From Streptomycetaceae bacterium (lineage in GTDB: Bacteria; Actinomycetota; Actinomycetes; Nanopelagicales; Nanopelagicaceae), in NCBI GenBank assembly GCA_027486075.1, contig JAIXPU010000022.1, positions 1-40,741 of the forward strand: DNA of 40,741 nt. The letters are read 5' to 3'. This document shows positions 18,414-29,036 of the stretch, one piece after another. Each line of letters begins with the position of its first letter. The first letter of the stretch is position 1. The translations under genes were made by a program, and so were the position numbers. The notes below the pieces were generated by a model. That model was given only the letters and a program-made list of their open reading frames with translations. It was not told the origin of the DNA and made no database searches.

Positions 18414-19133
18414 GTGGATAAGAAGAATAGCGGAGTTGGCGTATTAGATAAAGCCGTAGCAATTCTGGCAACCCTTGAATCTGGCCCCCACTCCCTCGCG
18501 GAGTTGGTCGCAGCAACAGGTATCGCTCGTCCTACCGCTCACCGCCTGGCGGTTGCACTTGAATTCCATCGCCTGGTAGCCCGCGACCTTAACGGGCGCT
18601 TCATCATCGGGCCTCGCTCAAGTGAGTTGGCCGCAGCTGCTGGCGAAGATCGACTTATCGCAGCAGCAGCTCCAGCGCTGGCAGCGCTGCGTGATGCAAC
18701 TGGTGAATCTGCTCAGCTCTATCGCCGCCAAGGAGATATCCGAATCTGTGTGGCTGTTGCAGAACGGCTCTCAGGTTTACGTGACTCTGTTCCAGTGGGT
18801 GCATCGCTGACGATGCAGGCAGGATCTGCTGCGCAAATTTTAATGGCTTGGGAAGATTCCGAGAAGATTCATCGCGGGTTAAAGAGCGCACGATTTACTG
18901 CAGCCCACCTTGCTGCGGATCGCCGCCGCGGTTGGGCGCAATCAGTGGGTGAACGTGAAGCGGGTGTCGCATCAGTATCTGCCCCAGTTCGTGGACCTAA
19001 TGGGAAGGTAATCGCTGCTGTATCAATTAGCGGACCTATTGAACGTTTAGGGCGCCAACCTGGTCGCTTACATGCCGCCGCTGTTGTCGCAACTGCAGAA
19101 CGATTAACTGAGCACTTAAAGTCTGGAAAGTAA
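18414..19133 (+). CDS. IclR-family transcriptional regulator (LtbR/NdgR-like)
   Basis: GVGVLDKAVAILATLESGPHSLAELVAATGIARPTAHRLAVALE HTH; divergent from leuCD, as for C. glutamicum ltbR and Streptomyces ndgR. Confidence 0.93.
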   Translation: MDKKNSGVGVLDKAVAILATLESGPHSLAELVAATGIARPTAHRLAVALEFHRLVARDLNGRFIIGPRSSELAAAAGEDRLIAAAAPALAALRDATGESAQLYRRQGDIRICVAVAERLSGLRDSVPVGASLTMQAGSAAQILMAWEDSEKIHRGLKSARFTAAHLAADRRRGWAQSVGEREAGVASVSAPVRGPNGKVIAAVSISGPIERLGRQPGRLHAAAVVATAERLTEHLKSGK

Positions 19134-19134
19134 G

Positions 19135-19641
19135 TTAGCTCTTAAGTAGATCGAGTTCTTTTAGTACTCGAGAGATAACTGAAAATCCAAAACCTTTACG
19201 TTGTAAGAGCGATTGAATACGGCGCACTTGTACATCAGGCTCAAGGCGCGACATAGTATTAAATTTCTTAAATGCTAAATCGAAGGCGGCGCGATATTCA
19301 GATTCATCGTCGATGCCATCGAGAGCCTCATCTATCTGCTCTTGGAGAACGCCCTTCTGGCGAAGTTCGCCAGCGATGATTCGTTTAGAGATCTTCTTAT
19401 GGTTGTGGCGAGATGTTGCCCAGGCTGTCGCAAATTCGCGATCATTGATCAACCCTGTCTCTTGGAGACGGAAGATCACCGCTTGGGCAACATCATCTTC
19501 AACGCCACGTGTCTTAAGGTGAGCGAGAAGCTCGCCCTTACTCTTTGCTCGCGTTACTAGCGCATTGAGCGCGATAGCGTGAGCAACTTCGTAAGGGTCA
19601 GAGCCCTCGCCGCGTTCTACCTTGGCAAATTGGAGAGAAAT
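19135..19641 (-). CDS. recX: Regulatory protein RecX, N-terminus extended to a proposed ATT start overlapping the recA stop
   Basis: EVAHAIALNALVTRAKSKGELLAHLKTRGVEDDVAQAVIFRLQETGLINDREFATAW; frame open from 19641 to stop, no ATG/GTG/TTG before GTG at 19479. Confidence 0.9.
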   Translation of the reverse strand: MSLQFAKVERGEGSDPYEVAHAIALNALVTRAKSKGELLAHLKTRGVEDDVAQAVIFRLQETGLINDREFATAWATSRHNHKKISKRIIAGELRQKGVLQEQIDEALDGIDDESEYRAAFDLAFKKFNTMSRLEPDVQVRRIQSLLQRKGFGFSVISRVLKELDLLKS

Positions 19642-20732
19642 TAGAACTCAACCTCTGCTGCTGCTTCATCGATCTCAGCGATAAGCGCTGGATCTACGGC
19701 AACGGGTACAAAGGATTCGCGAATCTTCTTCTCGATCTCGTTGGCAAGATCTGGATTATCGATAAGGAATGCGCGTGAATTCTCTTTACCTTGGCCGAGT
19801 TGGTCAGCTTCGTAGGTGTACCAAGCGCCAGACTTCTTGACGATACCGAGCTCAACGCCCATATCGAGAAGTGAGCCTTCGCGTGAGATACCAATGCCGT
19901 AGATGATGTCGAACTCTGCCTGCTTAAATGGTGGAGCCATCTTATTTTTGACTACCTTGACGCGGGTGCGGTTACCGACTGATTCGGTGCCATCCTTCAG
20001 AGTTTCGATGCGACGGATATCGAGGCGAACAGAGGCATAGAACTTGAGCGCCTTACCGCCTGTTGTTGTTTCAGGGGATCCGAAGAAGACGCCAATCTTT
20101 TCGCGGAGCTGGTTGATAAAGATTGCAGTTGTCTTTGATTGGTGAAGTGCGCCGGTGATCTTACGGAGCGCCTGAGACATGAGACGAGCTTGTAGACCCA
20201 TATGAGAATCGCCCATCTCGCCTTCGATTTCTGCGCGAGGAACAAGAGCTGCAACTGAGTCGACGACAACGAGGTCGAGCGCACCTGAGCGAATCAACAT
20301 ATCCATAATTTCAAGTGCCTGTTCGCCGGTATCTGGCTGTGAGACGAGAAGAGCATCGATATCAACGCCAAGCTTCTTTGCATATTCAGCATCGAATGCA
20401 TGCTCTGCATCGATGAAGGCGCAGATTCCGCCGGCTTTCTGTGCATTTGCAATTGCATGCAAGGTAAGAGTTGTCTTACCTGAGCTTTCAGGTCCATAAA
20501 TTTCAATGATGCGACCACGTGGAAGGCCGCCAATTCCGAGTGCGATATCGAGTGCGATAGAGCCAGTTGGAATAACTTCGATTACCTGTGCCTGACGATC
20601 AGACATCTTCATTACTGAGCCCTTACCAAACTGTCGTTCGATTTGAGCGAGCGCGGTATCTAACGCCTTCTGGCGATCAGATACATTTTTATCTTCAGGC
20701 TTTGCTTTTTCAGTAGCCACTATCTTCTCCAT
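19641..20732 (-). CDS. recA: Recombinase RecA
   Basis: [61 protein letters not shown]. Confidence 0.99.
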   Translation of the reverse strand: MEKIVATEKAKPEDKNVSDRQKALDTALAQIERQFGKGSVMKMSDRQAQVIEVIPTGSIALDIALGIGGLPRGRIIEIYGPESSGKTTLTLHAIANAQKAGGICAFIDAEHAFDAEYAKKLGVDIDALLVSQPDTGEQALEIMDMLIRSGALDLVVVDSVAALVPRAEIEGEMGDSHMGLQARLMSQALRKITGALHQSKTTAIFINQLREKIGVFFGSPETTTGGKALKFYASVRLDIRRIETLKDGTESVGNRTRVKVVKNKMAPPFKQAEFDIIYGIGISREGSLLDMGVELGIVKKSGAWYTYEADQLGQGKENSRAFLIDNPDLANEIEKKIRESFVPVAVDPALIAEIDEAAAEVEF

Positions 20733-20918
20733 TTCATTTCGAACGTCTGCGAGCGCAGTCGTTGGTATTCGGCCCAGAAGGTACGGAATATCTCTACGAC
20801 GGCCCTTGGCGTTATAGAGACGCTGTGGGCGACAGGTAGAGCACCGCTCTGGCTGTTCAATCAGTTTCCTGACTCATCGCCTGTGCCTGCGAGCACCTGC
20901 GATGCGGATAAGGGTATC

Positions 20919-20932
20919 CGAACATCTGTTCG
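20919..20932. promoter_or_regulatory. SOS box-like palindrome (LexA site)
   Basis: CGAAC-ATCT-GTTCG, matches the actinobacterial/Gram-positive CGAAC-N4-GTTCG consensus; between divergent recA and yaaA-like genes. Confidence 0.85.
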
Positions 20933-20961
20933 AAAGGTAGCAGGAGCCACTGACAAGTAGG

Positions 20962-21525
20962 GTGTGTCGCGTGTTGATCCTGCTCCCACCCTCTGAGAAG
21001 AAGGCTGAGACGACCAAGCCAACCCCCGCTATCGCTGTCTATCAGGGCGTGCTCTACCAGGCGCTCGGCTGGCCCACGCTCTCGGCGGCGGCCCGCACCC
21101 GCGGTGAAGCTTCGGTGCGAATCATCTCGGCCAAATATGGCGCCATCGCACCTTCAGCGAAGATCGAAAGCTACAAAGCGAAGATCGATAACAAGGCGTT
21201 GAGCGCGCAGGTTGAGCAGCAGCTGCGCCCACTGGCAAAAGGCCTCATTGTGGATTGCCGGTCATCTACCTACAAAACTGTCTGGCGCGCACCGGCTGAA
21301 ATCACCGTTGAAGTTCGCATTTCTACCGTTGTTGATGGGGTGCGCACTGTCATCACCCATATGTCGAAGAAGACTCGAGGGGAAATCACTCGGTGGCTAT
21401 TGCAATCACGAGCCGCGCCAAAGAGCCCTGAAGATCTCTACGCCATCGTCTCTGAAAAATACCCGTGCGCTCTTACTCCATCAGATGGAGTAACGCCCTG
21501 GGTCTTGGAAGTTATCGCCGTTTAA
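20962..21525 (+). CDS. yaaA: YaaA/DUF328 family (peroxide stress) protein; start GTG 20962 or GTG 20971
   Basis: LILLPPSEKKAETTKP start; LSAAARTRGEASVRIISAKYGAIAPS; VDCRSSTYKTVW. Confidence 0.85.
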   Translation: MCRVLILLPPSEKKAETTKPTPAIAVYQGVLYQALGWPTLSAAARTRGEASVRIISAKYGAIAPSAKIESYKAKIDNKALSAQVEQQLRPLAKGLIVDCRSSTYKTVWRAPAEITVEVRISTVVDGVRTVITHMSKKTRGEITRWLLQSRAAPKSPEDLYAIVSEKYPCALTPSDGVTPWVLEVIAV

Positions 21526-22306
21526 GGTGGCTGGCGATAAAGTCAATAGTTAATTGCGGGTAGTTCCACATAATCACATGAGCGCAATTTTCAACCGTTA
21601 TCCACTCTGAATGAACAGGTGCGACCTCTCGCTCTTGCGCAAGAGGGTGCGGCAGAGTTAAGTCGTAATCTCCAAAGACAATCTTGACCGGAACGCTCTG
21701 CGGAATATGCGAAGAAAATTTCTTTCCACGTAACGCTTTCCACATCGGCATGTATCCTGTGGATCTTGCCATCGCCAAAACAGAATCTTTACAGGATTCA
21801 AATGAGAGTTCACGCCATAGATGTGTAATCTTTCTATAGCCCATCGCCTTCAGCGGCGGCAATTGATAGGCCAGCCTTAAGAAATACTGTGCACATTTTG
21901 CCAAGATCCTCGCAAAGAGACTTGGTGGCAGAAGCTGTGTCGGTCCCTCATGCCAGAGCCCAGCAGGTGCAAGGGCAGTAACGCTCTTCACCTTCTCGGG
22001 ATACGCCGCTGCAAGTTCTAGTGCAATCCATCCACCGAGAGAGTTTCCGGCAACATGAAATTCATTTACCTGATGCTCAGTCTCCATCATCTGCGCTATT
22101 GCGTGCGCTAACGAGCGCGGATCAAGTGCTTCATCGCCAAGTGCAGCGCTTCCATGGCCCGGTAGATCAATAGGGTGAATAACAAAGTACTCTTGCAGAC
22201 CATCATGGAGTGATCTCCAAATAGTTCCGGCAGAGCCAAGTCCATGGATTAAGACAAGTGCCGGTTTATCGGACGCAGGCGCAATGACCTCTGTAACTAC
22301 AGGCAT
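21512..22306 (-). CDS. Alpha/beta hydrolase
   Basis: VLIHGLGSAGTIWRSL, DLPGHGSA, VAGNSLGGWIALELAAAYPEKV, catalytic His in ENCAHVIMW. Confidence 0.93.
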   Translation of the reverse strand: MPVVTEVIAPASDKPALVLIHGLGSAGTIWRSLHDGLQEYFVIHPIDLPGHGSAALGDEALDPRSLAHAIAQMMETEHQVNEFHVAGNSLGGWIALELAAAYPEKVKSVTALAPAGLWHEGPTQLLPPSLFARILAKCAQYFLRLAYQLPPLKAMGYRKITHLWRELSFESCKDSVLAMARSTGYMPMWKALRGKKFSSHIPQSVPVKIVFGDYDLTLPHPLAQEREVAPVHSEWITVENCAHVIMWNYPQLTIDFIASHLKRR

Positions 22307-22308
22307 TT

Positions 22309-22509
22309 TTAATATCGGTACTTCTCTGTTTCAGCAGGACATTGCTTGCAAACAGCGCGCCAGATTTCATCAGCTTCACGCCCTGCTTTGAGCGCTTCAT
22401 TCACTGTCAGTGAACCGAGTTCGCTAATGGCGATATCTTCTGAGAAAGATGGCGCCCACGCTTCTCCGAAAGATAGCGACAGGCGTTCGCGAAGGTCAGA
22501 GATGCGCAT
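22309..22509 (-). CDS. DUF3046 family protein
   Basis: MRISDLRERLSLSFGEAWAPSFSEDIAISELGSLTVNEALKAGREADEIWRAVC; family typically near recA in actinobacteria. Confidence 0.85.
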   Translation of the reverse strand: MRISDLRERLSLSFGEAWAPSFSEDIAISELGSLTVNEALKAGREADEIWRAVCKQCPAETEKYRY

Positions 22510-22521
22510 GGACAAAAACTT

Positions 22522-23091
22522 TCAGAAGAGCGTGCGGTCAACCAGCAACTCGGCTTGATCGCGTGATTGCTTAGGTGTAATTGGTTGCATTACTTGGCCC
22601 AAAAGCCAGCGCATCGCCAGCCCGGTCCCAGCTTCTGACTTGGTCGCCTCAAAGATGCAGGTAGCAAGAACAAGATAGAGGGGATTCTGTGCCTGTGACA
22701 TGATCTGAATAAGCAGCTCTTGATCGTGAACGCGCATCGCCTTCAGTGCAGTATCTGCTGAAATCTCTCGTGATAAGAGTTCTAGCGCATCTGCAGGAGT
22801 GCCGGCTCGTTCTGCCGATTCTACAAGTCGCTCAACTTCAGCGGTGATGAGAGCAAGCAGAAGAGCGTTCTTATCTCGGTAATGGTTATACAAAGTCGCG
22901 CGCGAGACTTCTGAGGCATCGGCGATTTCAATCATTGAAATATTTGATGCACCGTGAGCAGCGATGAGGTTCTTAGTAGCCGAAAGAATTGCGCTCTCGG
23001 TGCGGCGATGAATTCCGCCTTGGAGTGAATACTTAGGCTGCGTCGACAACGGAGAGCTTTGCGCTTTCACGAGATTTGATTTCGTGGGCAA
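22522..23091 (-). CDS. TetR-family transcriptional regulator
   Basis: [53 protein letters not shown]. Confidence 0.92.
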   Translation of the reverse strand: MPTKSNLVKAQSSPLSTQPKYSLQGGIHRRTESAILSATKNLIAAHGASNISMIEIADASEVSRATLYNHYRDKNALLLALITAEVERLVESAERAGTPADALELLSREISADTALKAMRVHDQELLIQIMSQAQNPLYLVLATCIFEATKSEAGTGLAMRWLLGQVMQPITPKQSRDQAELLVDRTLF

Positions 23092-23299
23092 CGCCAGTCA
23101 TCACTGATGAAAGTGTGAGACCAAGTGCTTCGCAGATTGCATTGAGAAGTTCAGAGGATGCCTCTTTTTGACCACGTTCAACTTCAGAGAGATAGCCAAG
23201 AGATACACGCGCTTCACGCGCTACATCGCGCAGTGTGCGAGATTGTGAGGTGCGCGCATCGCGAAGTGTGTGGCCAACTGCCTCACGTAATAGCGTCAT
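23033..23299 (-). CDS. clgR: XRE-family regulator, ClgR/PopR-like
   Basis: [58 protein letters not shown]; downstream of pgsA/cinA. Confidence 0.88.
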   Translation of the reverse strand: MTLLREAVGHTLRDARTSQSRTLRDVAREARVSLGYLSEVERGQKEASSELLNAICEALGLTLSSVMTGVAHEIKSRESAKLSVVDAA

Positions 23300-23790
23300 T
23301 GCGTACTCCCTTGATTTCTAGAGCTAAGAATACGCGCAAAGTTGCCTATTGCGCTGGATATAGCCCCTGTACGCACGCCTTCACGCCCGCTATCGAGTTG
23401 TAGGTGCAAAGTCTGTGAAATTGGCCCCTTAATGGCAATCCAGACAGTTCCTTCGCGGATTCCCATGTAATCACCGGGGCCGGCTATACCGGTTGTAGCG
23501 ATTGCCCAGGTTGATCCAAATTTTGCAAGAACGCCTGCCGCCATTTCATTAGCGACTTCTTCGCTGACAACGCTGTGCTGATCTATCGTCTTTTGCAATA
23601 CTCCCAAAAAATTAACTTTGACATCAGATGTGTACGAGATCACTCCCCCGAGAAAAACTGAAGATGCACCTGGAATCGTGGTGAGTGCATGTCCTACGCC
23701 ACCAGCTGTAAGTGATTCAGCAACTGCAACTGTCTCGTTGTGCGCTTTGAGGTGATCAATGATTAAACGAGCATGTGCAGTGGTCGGCAT
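23296..23790 (-). CDS. pncC: CinA C-terminal domain protein (NMN amidohydrolase, PncC-like)
   Basis: [52 protein letters not shown]. Confidence 0.93.
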   Translation of the reverse strand: MPTTAHARLIIDHLKAHNETVAVAESLTAGGVGHALTTIPGASSVFLGGVISYTSDVKVNFLGVLQKTIDQHSVVSEEVANEMAAGVLAKFGSTWAIATTGIAGPGDYMGIREGTVWIAIKGPISQTLHLQLDSGREGVRTGAISSAIGNFARILSSRNQGSTQ

Positions 23791-23832
23791 GCACCAAAGT
23801 TACTCGTGTATTCCAATCCACGCCAGAGCTGG

Positions 23833-24375
23833 CTAGCGGCTACGCATCCACGCGCGTACATAGTCATATGCAGTCGTAATGGTGAGAATGATTGCGATAG
23901 AGATAAAGCCGACGCGGAACCATTCCAACCAAGACGGGAAGGGAAGGATGAAAAATCCAACGCCAAAGTTCTGCATCAAAGTCTTTATCTTTCCGCCCTT
24001 ACTTGCTGGAATTACGCCACCTTTAATGACCAATAGTCGGAAGATGGTGATCCCGATTTCACGAGTCAAGATAAGAATTGTGATCCACCAAGGAAAGTGA
24101 TCCAGAATGGAAAGTGAAATCATGGCAGCTCCAATGAGCGCCTTATCTGCCACAGGATCTAGGAATGCGCCTAATGGAGTTATTCGGTTAGAGCTGCGCG
24201 CCCATTTACCGTCGACGATATCTGTCATGCCGAGGATAAAGAAGATGCACCATGCGGCAATCTGATAGCTCGGATTTTCTCCGCCATCGAGAAAGAGGGC
24301 ATAGACGCCAAATGGAATGAGGGCAATTCGGGTTACCGTCAAAGTGTTGGGAGTAATAAATGAAGGAAGCTTCAT
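23833..24375 (-). CDS. pgsA: CDP-diacylglycerol--glycerol-3-phosphate 3-phosphatidyltransferase
   Basis: PNTLTVTRIALIPFGVY, DIVDGKWARSSNRITPLGAFLDPVADK (CDP-alcohol phosphotransferase motif, DG-AR-G-D-D). Confidence 0.95.
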   Translation of the reverse strand: MKLPSFITPNTLTVTRIALIPFGVYALFLDGGENPSYQIAAWCIFFILGMTDIVDGKWARSSNRITPLGAFLDPVADKALIGAAMISLSILDHFPWWITILILTREIGITIFRLLVIKGGVIPASKGGKIKTLMQNFGVGFFILPFPSWLEWFRVGFISIAIILTITTAYDYVRAWMRSR

Positions 24376-24380
24376 AAGGT

Positions 24381-25766
24381 CTACCTGCTTACCTCGGCGA
24401 CAAGATCTGCGCCCATCGAATCAACAATTACTGCATCGATATATTCGCCGACCGTAAAATCGGTGCCAATAAATGAGGTTGTTCCATCCACTTCAGGTCC
24501 TTGGTGGGCAGCGCGTCCTTCTTGTAGCTCTTCATCTTCAATCAGAACTCTCACCGTCTCGCCAATTCTTCCGGCGGCACGAATCGAGACCATTTCATCG
24601 GCGAGAGAGGAAAGAGATTCAACGCGTTCACGGATTACTTCATCGGCAACTTTCTCAGCCAGAGTGAGCGCCTCAGTATTATCTTCATCAGAGTATCCAA
24701 AGATTCCCACTGCATCTAATTTTGCAGCTGTGATGAAGTTGGCTAGCTCATCAAAATCGTCCTGCGTCTCCCCCGGGAATCCCACAATAAAGTTAGAGCG
24801 AATTCCCGCCTCAGGCGAGAGCGCTCTTATTTGAGTAATCAGATGTAAGAACTGTTCAGAGCTGCCAAAGCGGCGCATGCGGCGAAGAACTGATGGGCTG
24901 GCATGTTGGAAAGATAAGTCAAAGTAAGGAGCAACTTTCTCGGTTTCGATCATCGCCTGTAGCAAGGAGGGGCGCATCTCTGCTGGTTGTAGATAAGAAA
25001 GGCGTACCCGTTCTATTCCTGGGATCTCGGTGAACTCATGGAAGATCTTCTCCATCAATTTGAGATCTCCGAGATCTTTGCCATATGAAGTTGTATTTTC
25101 GCTGACGAGAAAGAGCTCGCTGACCCCGTTCTGTCCAAGCCATGTTGCCTCTTGCAGAATTTCGGTGGGGCGACGAGAGATAAATGAACCGCGAAAGTAT
25201 GGAATCGCACAGAATGAACAGCGACGGTCGCACCCTGAAGCGATTTTAAGTGGTGCCCATGGCGCGCTTCCTAGGCGTTTGCGAAAGAGCGAACCACCTG
25301 CTCCAACAGCTGATTGAAAGGCATCATCGCGCGCTTGCGCACGTTCTACCGGCGCAATCGGCAATAACGCTCGACGATCTCGAGGCGTATGCGGTGTGTG
25401 TGGATTGCCGCTGACAATAGATTGCAAGCGTGCGGAGATATCTTGATAATCATCAAAACCCAAGATTGCATCTGCCTCAGGAAGGGCTTCTGCCAACTCT
25501 TTTCCGTAACGCTCGGCCATGCATCCAACAGCGACTACCGCTCTTGTGGTGCCGTGCCCTTTGAGCGAATTTGCTTCAAGCAAGGCGTCAACGGAATCTT
25601 TCTTGGCAGATTCAATAAAACCGCATGTATTCACAACGGCAACTTCTGCAGATTCAACGTCTTCAACGAGGGTCCAGCCATCGGCAGCCAAGCGGCCTGC
25701 TAGCTCTTCAGAATCTACTTCGTTACGCGCACAGCCCATTGTGACAATTGCTACTGTGCGAGACAT
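24381..25766 (-). CDS. rimO: Ribosomal protein S12 methylthiotransferase RimO
   Basis: [38 protein letters not shown] radical-SAM motif. Confidence 0.97.
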   Translation of the reverse strand: MSRTVAIVTMGCARNEVDSEELAGRLAADGWTLVEDVESAEVAVVNTCGFIESAKKDSVDALLEANSLKGHGTTRAVVAVGCMAERYGKELAEALPEADAILGFDDYQDISARLQSIVSGNPHTPHTPRDRRALLPIAPVERAQARDDAFQSAVGAGGSLFRKRLGSAPWAPLKIASGCDRRCSFCAIPYFRGSFISRRPTEILQEATWLGQNGVSELFLVSENTTSYGKDLGDLKLMEKIFHEFTEIPGIERVRLSYLQPAEMRPSLLQAMIETEKVAPYFDLSFQHASPSVLRRMRRFGSSEQFLHLITQIRALSPEAGIRSNFIVGFPGETQDDFDELANFITAAKLDAVGIFGYSDEDNTEALTLAEKVADEVIRERVESLSSLADEMVSIRAAGRIGETVRVLIEDEELQEGRAAHQGPEVDGTTSFIGTDFTVGEYIDAVIVDSMGADLVAEVSR

Positions 25767-25807
25767 GGGGGCGATGTTACAGGGTTAGCCCGCGCACTTC
25801 ACTTACT

Positions 25808-26539
25808 TCATCGGAAAGTTCGGCGAACCTCTTCATTTTGACCACCTAATGGAGGCAAAAGTTCTCCATCGTGGGTCACATCTAGTCCTGCAGGGTTACT
25901 TAAGTAAACGCTGATTGCTCTATTTCCTTCGAAATTCTTAGTATCACCTTGGAAGAGGGATCCCTTGATTACTCTCGTTCCATCAACAATCACATCAATA
26001 TACGAATTGCCACGAACTGCACTTAGCGTCAGGGTCACTCTTCCACCAGATACTGAGCCGGTTGCCGCTGGTGTAGGTATTGTCGACGGAGATGGCGCAA
26101 CTGACGCTTCAGTTGTTGGGGTGGCAGATGCAGCCGCAACTGGTTGGCTATCTGAACTTTGGTTTGACATCACAATCTGAACTACACCGAAGAGAAATAA
26201 TACTGAGAGCGAAAATGCCGCTGGCACTTTCCAAGAGATTGATTTCTTTTCGACAGGCACCGACATCACATTGTTTTCAACTAGCAAGTCACCGATGGCG
26301 CGGCTTTCTAGCGAGTGCTCTTCGTTATAGAGATTGATAAATACAAGTGGATCCACGCCTACCTTATTGGCGATATTGCGAAGATGGCCTCGCGCATATG
26401 TGTCGCCACCGCAATGAAAAAAATTATTCTCTTCCATCTCGGTCAGTAGACCGATACGAACACTCGTTGATTCAGATAGCTCTTCTATGGAAAGGCGCGC
26501 GGCGATGCGAGCATCGCGAATTACCTGACCTAGAGTCAT
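25808..26539 (-). CDS. RodZ-like helix-turn-helix membrane protein (DUF4115)
   Basis: MTLGQVIRDARIAARLSIEELSESTSVRIGLLTEMEENNFFHCGGDTYARGHLRNIANKVG, single TM, C-terminal DUF4115-like domain. Confidence 0.88.
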   Translation of the reverse strand: MTLGQVIRDARIAARLSIEELSESTSVRIGLLTEMEENNFFHCGGDTYARGHLRNIANKVGVDPLVFINLYNEEHSLESRAIGDLLVENNVMSVPVEKKSISWKVPAAFSLSVLFLFGVVQIVMSNQSSDSQPVAAASATPTTEASVAPSPSTIPTPAATGSVSGGRVTLTLSAVRGNSYIDVIVDGTRVIKGSLFQGDTKNFEGNRAISVYLSNPAGLDVTHDGELLPPLGGQNEEVRRTFR

Positions 26540-26667
26540 ATCTGGCGCCGCCTTAAGTGGGAAAGAGTGGAAGGCAATTCTAACTTTAGCCCTTTTACTT
26601 CTTCTCGTGAAGTCTCCCCCATTTAGGTAAATCACCCCTGAATAGCACCCAACATCTGGGCGACGAG

Positions 26668-28986
26668 TTAGTAATCGCGGAGCGTTGCAAGCACTGAGTC
26701 GAGTTCATCAGGCTTAACCAAGACAACGCGCGCCTTGGAACCTTCCGAAGGACCGACAATGCCTCGGGATTCCATCAGATCCATGAGGCGACCAGCTTTG
26801 GCAAAGCCGACGCGTAGCTTGCGCTGCAACATCGAAGTCGAGCCAAACTGAGTTCCAACAACTAGTTCGACTGCCTGAATCAAAATATCTAGATCATCCC
26901 CAATTTCTTTATCAATATTCTTATTTGATTGAGCAACTTGTGTGACATCTTCACGATAGCGCGGAGAAAGCTGCTTCTTAACATGGTTTGTCACCGCTTC
27001 AATTTCACGTTCTGAAACATAGGCGCCCTGAATGCGAATAGCGCGGCTTGCTCCCATAGGAATGAAGAGACCATCGCCTTGGCCAATCAACTTTTCAGCT
27101 CCTGGGCTATCGAGAATTACTCGGCTATCTGCAAGTGATGAAGTTGCAAAAGATAACCGCGATGGCACATTCGCCTTAATTAAACCGGTTACCACATCTA
27201 CAGATGGGCGTTGCGTTGCCAGAACTAAGTGGATACCGGCAGAACGCGCTAGCTGCGTAATGCGCACAACTGATTCTTCTACTTCACGAGCGGCAATCAT
27301 CATCAAGTCTGCTAACTCATCAATGATGACGAGTAAGTATGGATACGGTTCTACGATCCGATCTGAACCAGGAGGTGCTACAACTTTGCCTGCACGAACT
27401 GCCTTATTGAAATCATCAATATGTCTAAAGCCAAATGTTGCCAGGTCTTCGTAACGTAGGTCCATCTCACGAACTACCCATGTCAACGCATCGGCAGCCT
27501 TCTTGGGATTGGTAATGATGGGTGTAATCAGATGAGGAATTCCTTCGTAGGCGGTGAGTTCAACACGCTTTGGATCAATGAGTACTAAGCGAACATCATC
27601 AGGTGTTGCTCGCATCAAAATCGATGTAATCATCGCATTAATCATCGAAGATTTACCTGCACCTGTTGCACCTGCCACCAAGAGGTGCGGCATCTTCGCT
27701 AGGTTGGCGCACACGTAATTTCCTTCAACATCTTTACCGAGGGCAACCAACATCGGGTGGTGATCTTGGCCAGCCACGCTTGAACGCATGACATCTCCTA
27801 GGGCAACAATCTCGCGATCTGCGTTGGGAATCTCGATACCAACCGCTGATTTACCGGGAATCGGAGAGAGGATTCGCACCTCACTACTTGCAACTGCGTA
27901 AGAGATATTTTTGGAAAGCGCGGTAATGCGCTCAACTTTTACCGCATTGCCAAGTTCGACTTCATAGCGAGTAACTGTTGGACCACGCATGAAGCCAGTG
28001 ACTTGAGCATCAATCTCGAATTGCTTGAAGACTTCTGTGAGAGCTGCAACTACTGAATCATTAACCTTTGACTTAGCCTTCGCCGCTGGCCCTACCTTGA
28101 GTAAATCCTGTGATGGAAGTTCGTACTTAACGTCGCTTGTAAGAAGCAGCTGCTCGGGGCGCTTTGCAGATTGTGGTGCTTCCTTGAGTTGGGCAGCAAG
28201 AGGTGCGCGCGGAATCTCAACTGTGAATTCTTCGTCAAATTCTTGCTCGTCAATCTCTTCCTCTTGATTCCAGGCAACGACCGGTGATTCAAATGGCGGC
28301 GTATCTGAGATCTCAAACTCTTTCTCCTCGCGTACCGGACGCTTAGACCAGAGCCAGATCGAAAGAACCTTGATGCGGATTCCGACTTTAGAAAGAGGCG
28401 TTGCAGTAATCACCAAGATGCCGAAGAAGAAGAGAACAATAAGTAGTGGGTAAGCCAGCAGAGAAGTCATCAGTGCAACAAGTGGCTTTGCTACCCAATA
28501 GCCAATCTGGCCTCCCCCATCACGAATCGCAGTTGCGCCAGTAGGGTTAATAGACCCGAGAGAACCATTGAGTAGATGTGCTAAACCTGTGGAGCTCAAG
28601 ATAAGAAGCAACGTGCCAACAGTGATGCGACCTGTTGCATGGCTATCTTCTGGTTTGCGGAAAAGTCGGACTGCAAAGTAGAGAAGCACTAATGGGGATG
28701 AGAATCCGATGACTCCGAATGCGCCAACAAAGAAGGAGTAGAGATTTCTACTTACTAAGTTATCGGCATGAAACCAGGTTCCGGCAAATGCTGCCAGAGC
28801 GACAAGCAATACAAGGAGCGCGGCTCCATCGCGATGGTGGGCTGGATCTAAATCACGAGCACCACGAGCTACAAATCTGATTGCTGAGCCGAGAGTTTTA
28901 GCAAGAATTCTCCAGAGCCCGCCCAGGGCCTGCGAAACTACCGAGAAGGGCGACCTTCCAGATGTGCGTTTCTTCTTCTTAGCCAC
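26668..28986 (-). CDS. ftsK: DNA translocase FtsK/SpoIIIE (likely GTG start at 28986, [10 protein letters not shown])
   Basis: 4-TM N-terminus, [55 protein letters not shown]-terminal gamma domain. Confidence 0.97.
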   Translation of the reverse strand: MAKKKKRTSGRSPFSVVSQALGGLWRILAKTLGSAIRFVARGARDLDPAHHRDGAALLVLLVALAAFAGTWFHADNLVSRNLYSFFVGAFGVIGFSSPLVLLYFAVRLFRKPEDSHATGRITVGTLLLILSSTGLAHLLNGSLGSINPTGATAIRDGGGQIGYWVAKPLVALMTSLLAYPLLIVLFFFGILVITATPLSKVGIRIKVLSIWLWSKRPVREEKEFEISDTPPFESPVVAWNQEEEIDEQEFDEEFTVEIPRAPLAAQLKEAPQSAKRPEQLLLTSDVKYELPSQDLLKVGPAAKAKSKVNDSVVAALTEVFKQFEIDAQVTGFMRGPTVTRYEVELGNAVKVERITALSKNISYAVASSEVRILSPIPGKSAVGIEIPNADREIVALGDVMRSSVAGQDHHPMLVALGKDVEGNYVCANLAKMPHLLVAGATGAGKSSMINAMITSILMRATPDDVRLVLIDPKRVELTAYEGIPHLITPIITNPKKAADALTWVVREMDLRYEDLATFGFRHIDDFNKAVRAGKVVAPPGSDRIVEPYPYLLVIIDELADLMMIAAREVEESVVRITQLARSAGIHLVLATQRPSVDVVTGLIKANVPSRLSFATSSLADSRVILDSPGAEKLIGQGDGLFIPMGASRAIRIQGAYVSEREIEAVTNHVKKQLSPRYREDVTQVAQSNKNIDKEIGDDLDILIQAVELVVGTQFGSTSMLQRKLRVGFAKAGRLMDLMESRGIVGPSEGSKARVVLVKPDELDSVLATLRDY

Positions 28987-29036
28987 ACCTTCAATCTTAG
29001 GTGGAGGGTAAATCTCGTTGATGAAGGCGCGCCGAC

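Noticed and set aside
20733-20918. Possible structured ncRNA or tRNA-like gene upstream of recA
   Set aside because: No acceptor/T-arm or anticodon-arm arrangement; only small hairpins. Best treated as recA 5' leader.
26454-26470. CGAACACTCGTTGA, a near SOS box
   Set aside because: One mismatch, inside the RodZ-like coding sequence, far from a promoter context.
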